From a virus, in the IMG/VR virus record IMGVR_UViG_3300023180_000102, positions 1-47,382 of that record: a DNA stretch of 47,382 nucleotides. One strand, given 5' to 3'. This document shows, piece by piece, positions 42,362 to 47,382 of the stretch. Below the pieces are notes generated by a model. It saw nothing but the letters and a program-made list of their open reading frames with translations. It ran no database searches and was not told the origin of the DNA. The stretch's first letter is position 1; every line of letters begins with the position of its first letter. The translations under genes were made by a program, and so were the position numbers.

Positions 42362-43345
42362 ATGAAGAGAGTCAAGTACCTAAACAACCGAGATCTGCTG
42401 GCACAGATACACGCCAGCAAGAACACCTACTGCTCATACGTGACGCCCGAGGACGCACAGTATGACCTCATAGTGCCCAATCTAAAGAAGGTCAACGCCA
42501 GTGCGGTGGCACAGGCACGTAAGGCCAAGGCCAAGCGTTTGACACAGGAAGCATGGGAAGAGGCCAAGGCGGCCGGACTCAAGAAGATTAAACTGGTGGA
42601 CTACACTGTGAGTCCCAGGAAGATAGACAAGACGGATCTGGTGTTCAGGGTCATGATGTTTGACCACGTGCCCATGGACGACGAGCGGAAACGAAATCCC
42701 AAGACCACGGCGGATCATCACTCAAAGGTGAACTTCCCACCATTCCAGCACTACAAGTTTGACAAAAAAGGCAACCTGGTGTGCGTGGGCAAAAGCCACT
42801 GGGTGGGTGGAATGAGCAACGGACACTTCTCCGTTGATCATGGCAAGATGACCAACCAACTGGCCATGATGTACATGAAACTTTGTGAGAGATATGGTAC
42901 CAGGGCCAACTGGAGGGGTTACACCTACAATGACGAGATGCAGTCACAGGCCTTGATGCAACTTTCACAGATCGGACTACAGTTCGATGAATCAAAGTCA
43001 GACAATCCATTCGCATATTACACAGCGGCAATCACAAACAGTTTCACAAGGATCTTAAACATCGAAAAGAAAAATCAAGCGATCAGGGATGACCTGTTGG
43101 AGTTCAATGGCATGATGCCCAGTTTCACGAGACAGAACGAGAACGAGACCGCAGGACCGTCATACCAGAAAAGAATGAAGACCGCACACGGTGACGTGCA
43201 TGAGGTCAACAAGACCACATTGAAGAAGTTGAACAAGACCTTGAAGAAGAAAGGCAAACTGGACTCTGATGATTTTGACGACGTGCAATTCAAGAACAAG
43301 ATCGACATGACCAATCACAAACCAACAGTCAAGAAGAAATGGTAA
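42362..43345 (+). CDS. gp55: Late transcription sigma factor gp55, extended
   Basis: A 327-residue protein related to T4 gp55 (185 residues), which directs host RNA polymerase to late promoters. Two matching blocks are visible. The N-terminal KRVKYLNNRDLLAQI corresponds to the 'YVNNKELLQAI' start of T4 gp55. The sigma region-2 block is MTNQLAMMYMKLCERYG, NWRGYTYNDEMQSQALMQLS, FDESKSDNPFAYYTAAITNS and FTRILNIEKKNQ (about 162-240). Between them is an insertion of over 100 residues (about 40-160) rich in Lys, Ala and His/Trp that T4 gp55 lacks, and the C-terminal tail is very basic (TLKKLNKTLKKKGK). AAAGGA lies four bases before the ATG. It opens the plus-strand operon with gp47 and gp46. Confidence 0.8.
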   Translation: MKRVKYLNNRDLLAQIHASKNTYCSYVTPEDAQYDLIVPNLKKVNASAVAQARKAKAKRLTQEAWEEAKAAGLKKIKLVDYTVSPRKIDKTDLVFRVMMFDHVPMDDERKRNPKTTADHHSKVNFPPFQHYKFDKKGNLVCVGKSHWVGGMSNGHFSVDHGKMTNQLAMMYMKLCERYGTRANWRGYTYNDEMQSQALMQLSQIGLQFDESKSDNPFAYYTAAITNSFTRILNIEKKNQAIRDDLLEFNGMMPSFTRQNENETAGPSYQKRMKTAHGDVHEVNKTTLKKLNKTLKKKGKLDSDDFDDVQFKNKIDMTNHKPTVKKKW

Positions 43346-43348
43346 TAG

Positions 43349-44371
43349 ATGGCATTCTTTAAAAAGGTAGCCTGTTTCACGGACATACACTTTGGCCTCA
43401 AGGGCAACAGTCGTGTACACAACGATGACTGTGAGGAGTTCGTAAAATGGTTCATAGCACAGGCCAAGGCAGAAGGTTGTGAGACCTGCATATTCCTGGG
43501 CGACTGGCACCATCACAGATCAGCAACAAATGTAAGTACCATGAACTACACAGTTTCAAACATGGAGAGATTGGGTGCGGCGTTCGAGAAAGTGTACGTG
43601 ATCATGGGAAATCATGACCTGTACTACAGGGACAAGAGAGAAATAAACTCCATGGAGTACATCAGGAACATTCCAAACATACACATAGTCAACGAATGGT
43701 TAGTGGAGGACGATGTCGCCATCATTCCATGGGTTGTGCAGGACGAATGGAAGAAGATCGAAAAGATGAAACAGAAGTACGTGTTTGGACACTTCGAACT
43801 GCCGTACTTCAAGATGAACGCCATGGTGGAGATGCCGGACGTTGGCGGAATACAGACGGACCACTTCGCAGGCTGTGGCAAGGTGTTCTCAGGACACTTC
43901 CACAAGAGGCAGTACATGAAGAACGTCACGTACATGGGCAACGCCTTCCCACACAACTACGCAGACGCCTGGGATGATGATCGTGGCATGATGATACTGG
44001 AATACGGCGGAGAACCCAAGTTCGTCAACTGGCCAGAAATGCCAAGATACATCACGATAAAAGTTTCAGAATTATTGGAAGATCCAGACAAGTATCTCAA
44101 ACCCAAGATGTACGTGAGGGTCACGCTGGACATAAAAATTTCATACGAAGAAGCAAACTTCGTGAGGGAAACATTCATAGACAAGTATCAGCTCAGAGAA
44201 CTGCAACTGATACCAGAACAAGTGGACAACGCACAACAACCACTGGTCGAAGTGCAGAAGTTTGACAGCGTTGATCAGATAGTCATCAAGCAGTTACAGG
44301 GCGTGGACTCGGAAGTGTATGACAAGAATGTTTTAACAGCAATTTACAACGATCTAGATGTCACGAATTAG
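43349..44371 (+). CDS. gp47: Recombination endonuclease subunit gp47 (Mre11-like)
   Basis: A 340-residue metallophosphoesterase, the same size as T4 gp47. Metal-binding motifs are in order: TDIHFG (Asp12, His14), LGDWHHH (Asp52), MGNHD (87-91), FGHFE (146-150) and SGHFHKR (181-187). With gp46 it forms the nuclease complex that processes DNA ends for recombination-dependent replication. It starts three bases after gp55. The 55-aa ORF begins inside its last codons and gp46 follows, so the conserved 47-46 pair is kept. Confidence 0.95.
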   Translation: MAFFKKVACFTDIHFGLKGNSRVHNDDCEEFVKWFIAQAKAEGCETCIFLGDWHHHRSATNVSTMNYTVSNMERLGAAFEKVYVIMGNHDLYYRDKREINSMEYIRNIPNIHIVNEWLVEDDVAIIPWVVQDEWKKIEKMKQKYVFGHFELPYFKMNAMVEMPDVGGIQTDHFAGCGKVFSGHFHKRQYMKNVTYMGNAFPHNYADAWDDDRGMMILEYGGEPKFVNWPEMPRYITIKVSELLEDPDKYLKPKMYVRVTLDIKISYEEANFVRETFIDKYQLRELQLIPEQVDNAQQPLVEVQKFDSVDQIVIKQLQGVDSEVYDKNVLTAIYNDLDVTN

Positions 44372-44525
44372 TAAAAAGAAATTGATAAAAGTGTTGAAGG
44401 GTGATTTTGAACAACCGACCATGTCTAAAGCACAGATATTTGACATGTTCAAAAATCCACCAACACAGGAAGAATGGCTGAAAGGCTACAAGGAATGGAA
44501 GAGGAAACAACTTGCTGACGATTAA
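44358..44525 (+). CDS. 55-aa hypothetical protein between gp47 and gp46
   Basis: A short frame starting with ATG at 44358, inside the last codons of gp47, and ending at 44525, overlapping the start of gp46 by 14 bases. It encodes 55 residues: a basic start (MSRISKKKLIKVLKGD), then MSKAQIFDMFKNPPTQEEW and a charged end (KGYKEWKRKQLADD). It looks helical and soluble. There is no clear ribosome-binding sequence for the first ATG. A second ATG 21 codons in could be the real start. Small ORFs between 47 and 46 also occur in T4 (47.1 and 46.1 region), which supports a real gene, but function is unknown. Confidence 0.65.
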   Translation: MSRISKKKLIKVLKGDFEQPTMSKAQIFDMFKNPPTQEEWLKGYKEWKRKQLADD

Positions 44526-46287
44526 AGAACTTACGGTAAAGAACTTCATGAGCGTGGGCAACCAGGCCCAGGCCATAGACTTCTCCAACAAGAGTCTAGT
44601 GCTTGTCATTGGTGAGAACATGGACTTGGGGGGTGACGACGCCGGAGCCAGGAACGGCACAGGCAAGACCACCATCATAAATGCATTGAGTTACGTGTTC
44701 TTTGGTGAAGCATTGACAAACATCAGGAGAGACAATCTGGTCAACAAGACCAACGAGAAGGGTATGTTGGTCAGCGTAAAGTTCATAAAGAACGGAGTGA
44801 CCTACACAATCGAGCGAGGGCGGAAACCTCAGATATTCAGATTCTATGCCAACGACATAGAGCAGAACACGGACAACAACGAAGCACAAGGTGAGAACAG
44901 GGAGACACAGGTAGAGATCAACAAACTGATGGGCATGACCCATTCCATGTTCAAGAACATCATCGCGTTGAACACATACACACAACCTTTCCTGTCCACC
45001 AAACAGGCAGAACAGAGGGAAATCATCGAACAACTGTTAGGTATAACTTTACTTTCGCAGAAAGCAGATCTCTTGAAAGAGAAACAGAAAGCGACAAAAC
45101 AGATGCTGACCGAGGAGAAGATGCGTATAGACGCCAAGGTTGCCTCCAACGAGAAGATACAGGAGTCCATAGAAAGTTTGAAAATAAGATCAAACGCCTG
45201 GGCGAGCCAGAAAGACGACGACATAAAAAGTTTCAAAGAAGCAATCGCTGAACTGGAGAAAGTGGACAGTGAGATCGAGATAGAGAAACACAAGAAACTA
45301 CAGAAAAGGAATGAACTACAGACCATGCTGAGGAGCCTCGAGAAAGAGAAAGCGTATCATGAAGATTCGTTAACAAAAGCGGAAAGCACTGTTAGTAAAA
45401 CAAACGCAGATCTAGAATACGCTGAACAACAGAAATGTCCAACGTGTGAACAGGAACTGCACGACGACAAGCACACACATCTCGTTGACAAACTGAAAGT
45501 ACAACTTACAGAATCTACAGACTACGTGACGAAACTGAAGTCAGATCTAGCGAAAATACAGGAAGGCATAGACGAGGTGGGAGATCTAGGACAGGTGCCA
45601 GAAACATACTATGACACCATAGACGAAGCATACAATCACAAGGGTTCGTTACAGGATCTGAAGAGACAGTTGGAACAGACAGAGAAGAAAGAAGACACAT
45701 ACGCAGAACAGATTGCGGAGATGACCAAATCCGCGATACAGGAAGTGGACTATGAAAAGGCCAACGAGTTGGAGGACCTACACAGGCACCAGGAGTTCTT
45801 GTATAAACTGCTGACAGCAAAAGATTCATTCATAAGGACCAGGATCATAGAACAGAACTTGACGTACCTGAATCAGAGACTGGCATACTTCCTGGGCAAG
45901 GTCAAACTGCCACACACGGTCACTTTCCAGTCAGACCTGACAGTGCGTATCGAGGAACTGGGCAGGGAACTGGACTTTGACAATCTAAGCAGGGGTGAAA
46001 GAAACAGATTGATCCTGAGTCTGAGCTGGGCATTCAGAGATGTGTGGGAGAGCCTTTATCAACAGATCAACTTGCTGTTCATCGATGAACTGGTAGACGC
46101 TGGAATGGACATATCAGGTGTTGAGAGTTCAATGGCAGTGCTCAAGGACATGAGCCGGACACAGAAGAAGAACATATTCTTGATATCTCACAAAGACGAA
46201 TTGGTAAGCAGAGTGAATAGTGTACTGAAAGTTGTAAAAGAGAATGGTTTTACCAACTATGCCAATGATGTTGACATAATTGTTTAA
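44512..46287 (+). CDS. gp46: Recombination endonuclease subunit gp46 (Rad50/SMC-like ATPase)
   Basis: A 591-residue ATPase of the Rad50/SbcC type. The start is a TTG at 44512 with AGAGGA six bases upstream; no ATG lies at a sensible position. The Walker A region is unusual: GEN at 34-36 is followed by about a dozen residues (MDLGGDDAGAR) before NGTGKTT (Lys52). Long coiled coils (about 185-300 and 320-420) flank a zinc hook, KCPTCEQEL (Cys309, Cys312). The signature motif NLSRGERNRL is at about 491-500 and Walker B LLFIDE at about 521-526. It partners gp47 in end resection. The protein is near the T4 length (560 residues). Confidence 0.95.
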   Translation: MLTIKELTVKNFMSVGNQAQAIDFSNKSLVLVIGENMDLGGDDAGARNGTGKTTIINALSYVFFGEALTNIRRDNLVNKTNEKGMLVSVKFIKNGVTYTIERGRKPQIFRFYANDIEQNTDNNEAQGENRETQVEINKLMGMTHSMFKNIIALNTYTQPFLSTKQAEQREIIEQLLGITLLSQKADLLKEKQKATKQMLTEEKMRIDAKVASNEKIQESIESLKIRSNAWASQKDDDIKSFKEAIAELEKVDSEIEIEKHKKLQKRNELQTMLRSLEKEKAYHEDSLTKAESTVSKTNADLEYAEQQKCPTCEQELHDDKHTHLVDKLKVQLTESTDYVTKLKSDLAKIQEGIDEVGDLGQVPETYYDTIDEAYNHKGSLQDLKRQLEQTEKKEDTYAEQIAEMTKSAIQEVDYEKANELEDLHRHQEFLYKLLTAKDSFIRTRIIEQNLTYLNQRLAYFLGKVKLPHTVTFQSDLTVRIEELGRELDFDNLSRGERNRLILSLSWAFRDVWESLYQQINLLFIDELVDAGMDISGVESSMAVLKDMSRTQKKNIFLISHKDELVSRVNSVLKVVKENGFTNYANDVDIIV

Positions 46288-46295
46288 TTTTCCTA

Positions 46296-46325
46296 TTGAC
46301 AAAACCACTTCTTACGTGCTTTAAT
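46296..46325 (+). promoter_or_regulatory. Strong sigma70-like promoter for the Hc1-like gene
   Basis: A perfect -35 TTGACA (46296-46301) and an extended -10 TGcTTTAAT (TTTAAT at 46320-46325), 18 bases apart. It lies in the gap between gp46 and the 64-aa gene, giving a leader of about 45 bases. Confidence 0.65.
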
Positions 46326-46378
46326 TACAATGACGTTAATTAATGTTATCGTACGACAATAAAGGAAGGACAATTAAT

Positions 46379-46573
46379 ATGTCAAATGAAACACACGACG
46401 CTATAATGACAGAGATACAAACTTACTCAGAAGAGAATGGGAAGTTCGTTGATAAGGGTGTAAAAGCCTCTGCAACAAGAGCCAGAAAGGCCTTAGCAAA
46501 CTTATCTAAACTGATCAAAGCAAGAAGAAAAGAAATTCAGGAAGTCAAGAACGCGGCAAAAACTACGGCGTAA
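46379..46573 (+). CDS. Hc1-like basic DNA-binding protein (64 aa)
   Basis: A small basic protein. I choose the ATG at 46379 because GGAAGGA lies eight bases upstream; an in-frame ATG at 46343 would add 12 residues but has no such signal. The core FVDKGVKASATRARKALANL, then SKLIKARRKEIQE, closely resembles bacterial Hc1/histone H1-like proteins ('K-G-N-K-A-A-x-T-R-A-R-K-A'), which form a lysine/arginine-rich helix pair. A role in binding or compacting phage or host DNA is inferred. It is monocistronic, with its own strong promoter and terminator, suggesting high expression. Confidence 0.7.
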   Translation: MSNETHDAIMTEIQTYSEENGKFVDKGVKASATRARKALANLSKLIKARRKEIQEVKNAAKTTA

Positions 46574-46599
46574 TCGATCAATTGAATTGCAATTCTATT

Positions 46600-46631
46600 A
46601 ACCCTCGGCTTTTGCGAGTCGGGGGTTTTTT
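46600..46631 (+). terminator. Intrinsic terminator after the Hc1-like gene
   Basis: An 11-base-pair stem (AACCCTCGGCT with AGTCGGGGGTT, two G-U pairs) with a 6-base loop is followed by six T residues. It ends the plus-strand operon; its T-run overlaps the stop codon of the convergent GIY-YIG gene. Confidence 0.85.
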
Positions 46632-47037
46632 ATGACTTGAGGATTCCCTTGCCATGCACCCGCACTCGTATGTGACCGTTGTAATAATCATTAGACTCCA
46701 GAACCTTACGTGCAAACTGTTCACGTGCCTCCACGTATGACAGTTCCGCCTTGGACTTGCACCAAAACAGTATCTCCCTAGTGAACTTGTCCTTGCCCAG
46801 TTTGTTGACATCTAACGTTAGATCATCGCTAGATCCGTAGTAGTCCTGCCAGTCAGAATCCACCTTGTACCTACGCTTGTTCTTTCTGCCTTTGAGTGGT
46901 GGCCTGGATCTCTTGAACCTGGCTAATTTCTTGCCTATGTACATCCTACCGTTGGTCGTGTTGGTTATGAGATATACAAAACCAACTATGTCTTCTGGGA
47001 TCGTGGTAATTTCTTTTCCTTGGTACGTCCAATGCAT
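46630..47037 (-). CDS. GIY-YIG nuclease-domain protein
   Basis: A 135-residue protein. I prefer the ATG at 47037 (MHWTYQGKEI) over an upstream in-frame ATG at 47103 because the extra 22 residues look non-coding in style; neither has a good ribosome-binding sequence. The domain starts at IVGFVYLITNTTNGRMYIGKK, with V-Y-L and Y-I-G as the GIY and YIG halves, followed by a very basic loop (RFKRSRPPLKGRKNKRRYK) and WQDYYGSSDDL. The rest contains GKDKFTREILFWCKSKAEL and Y-V-E-A-R-E with the catalytic-type glutamate. Proteins of this build are found in T4-like marine phages and may be free-standing homing endonucleases or structure-specific nucleases. It is convergent with the Hc1-like gene. Confidence 0.8.
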   Translation of the reverse strand: MHWTYQGKEITTIPEDIVGFVYLITNTTNGRMYIGKKLARFKRSRPPLKGRKNKRRYKVDSDWQDYYGSSDDLTLDVNKLGKDKFTREILFWCKSKAELSYVEAREQFARKVLESNDYYNGHIRVRVHGKGILKS

Positions 47038-47103
47038 CTTGGTATTTAAAGCCAAAAAGATTGACCTCGAAAGAAAACTCGTATAAACAAGTGCGATAGG
47101 CAA

Positions 47104-47382
47104 ACTACAATTTCATAAAAATTTCCAACAGGCAAACATAGCATCGCAACCAGTGAGCAAGGAAATGCGGCCGACAAGGCGACAGGTGAATCCTTAGATG
47201 CACACAGCAAAAAATGATGGGGCTCTTAGAAAAAGTTAATCCCCAGGTCCGCCAAGAACTATTATACAAGGGTTTGACGGGCTCGCGTTGTAATGAATGA
47301 GCTAACGGGTACAGCACAACCGCCCGACTACGGTAGCGATGTATAGTGACTGCGAACTCACCACAGGGTTCAAGTCGGTTCG
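47104..47382. other. Right-edge region without a clear gene
   Basis: About 280 bases with no long frame. Candidates are very short plus-strand frames: 47214-47300 (28 residues), 47293-47346 (17 residues) and 47339 to the edge (at least 14 residues), each overlapping the next by exactly eight bases. None has a visible ribosome-binding sequence. Inverted repeats such as TGGGG/CCCCA around 47217-47262 could form hairpins, so a structured RNA is also possible. The last bases (GGTTCAAGTCGGTTCG) resemble part of a tRNA T-arm, but I could not fold a tRNA. I see nothing certain here. Confidence 0.4.

Noticed and set aside
47198-47290. tmRNA suggested by GGGTTTGACGGG and a short frame beginning with GCA codons
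   Set aside because: The order of elements does not fit either a one-piece or a permuted tmRNA, and the supposed tag does not end in a hydrophobic ALAA-like sequence.
47310-47360. Group I intron core words (CGACTAC and GTATAGTGAC)
   Set aside because: The two words are only about ten bases apart, leaving no room for the helices that must lie between them.
47340-47382. tRNA at the right edge suggested by GGTTCAAGTCGGTTCG and a CTGCGAA anticodon-like loop
   Set aside because: The anticodon stem gives only four pairs with an 8-base loop, the T-stem partner is outside the window or mismatched, and no acceptable acceptor or D-arm is found upstream.
1-47382. CRISPR arrays, insertion sequences and integrase attachment sites
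   Set aside because: No regularly spaced direct repeats, transposase or integrase genes were seen while reading both strands.

Overview
The window looks like part of the genome of a marine T4-like myovirus (tailed phage, contractile-tail lineage). The evidence is a run of recognisable T4 baseplate and tail genes in conserved order on the minus strand (gp48, gp53, a large hub-like protein, gp5, gp25, gp6, a giant wedge-associated protein) and, divergently on the plus strand, T4-type late sigma factor gp55 and the recombination nuclease pair gp47/gp46. No photosynthesis genes, integrase, capsid, terminase or polymerase genes are visible. The host cannot be named from this window; the protein style resembles phages of marine bacteria such as SAR11 or cyanobacteria.

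Layout, left to right. (1) 1-11028, minus strand: an accessory operon of mostly overlapping genes. Read in the direction of transcription it holds a 105-aa protein, two glycosyltransferase-like proteins, a 90-aa unknown, a third glycosyltransferase-like protein, five tandem radical SAM enzymes with an N-terminal twitch-type cysteine module, an SGNH-hydrolase-like protein, a 34-aa peptide, a GNAT-like protein and a protein cut by the left edge. (2) 11080-20604, minus strand: fibre and decoration region with three paralogous fibre-like proteins, a glycine-rich adhesin ending in a Hint (Hedgehog/intein-type) domain, and a small enzyme cassette (2OG-type oxygenase-like, SDR, GNAT-like). (3) 20614-42220, minus strand: baseplate and tail module, dominated by a 4281-aa protein that carries a cupredoxin-like domain and FG-GAP-like repeats. 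(4) 42228-42271: interleaved bidirectional promoter region. (5) 42362-46573, plus strand: gp55, gp47, a 55-aa ORF, gp46 and an Hc1-like basic protein, closed by a good intrinsic terminator. (6) 46630-47382: a minus-strand GIY-YIG protein and about 280 bases without a clear gene.

Regulation: copies of a T4-type late promoter word (TATAAATA or NATAAATA) were found only on the minus strand, upstream of structural genes. Sigma70-like promoters were found before gp55 (plus), before the Hc1-like gene (plus) and before the accessory operon (minus). The sigma70 promoter for gp55 and the late promoter for gp48 interleave, so a factor made from one would drive the other.

The strongest candidates for undescribed biology are the five-gene radical SAM array with its glycosyltransferase and SGNH neighbours, the Hint-tailed adhesin next to an oxygenase/SDR/GNAT cassette, and the giant baseplate protein with an intact-looking type 1 copper motif. 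All functional names come from motif reading without database searches.
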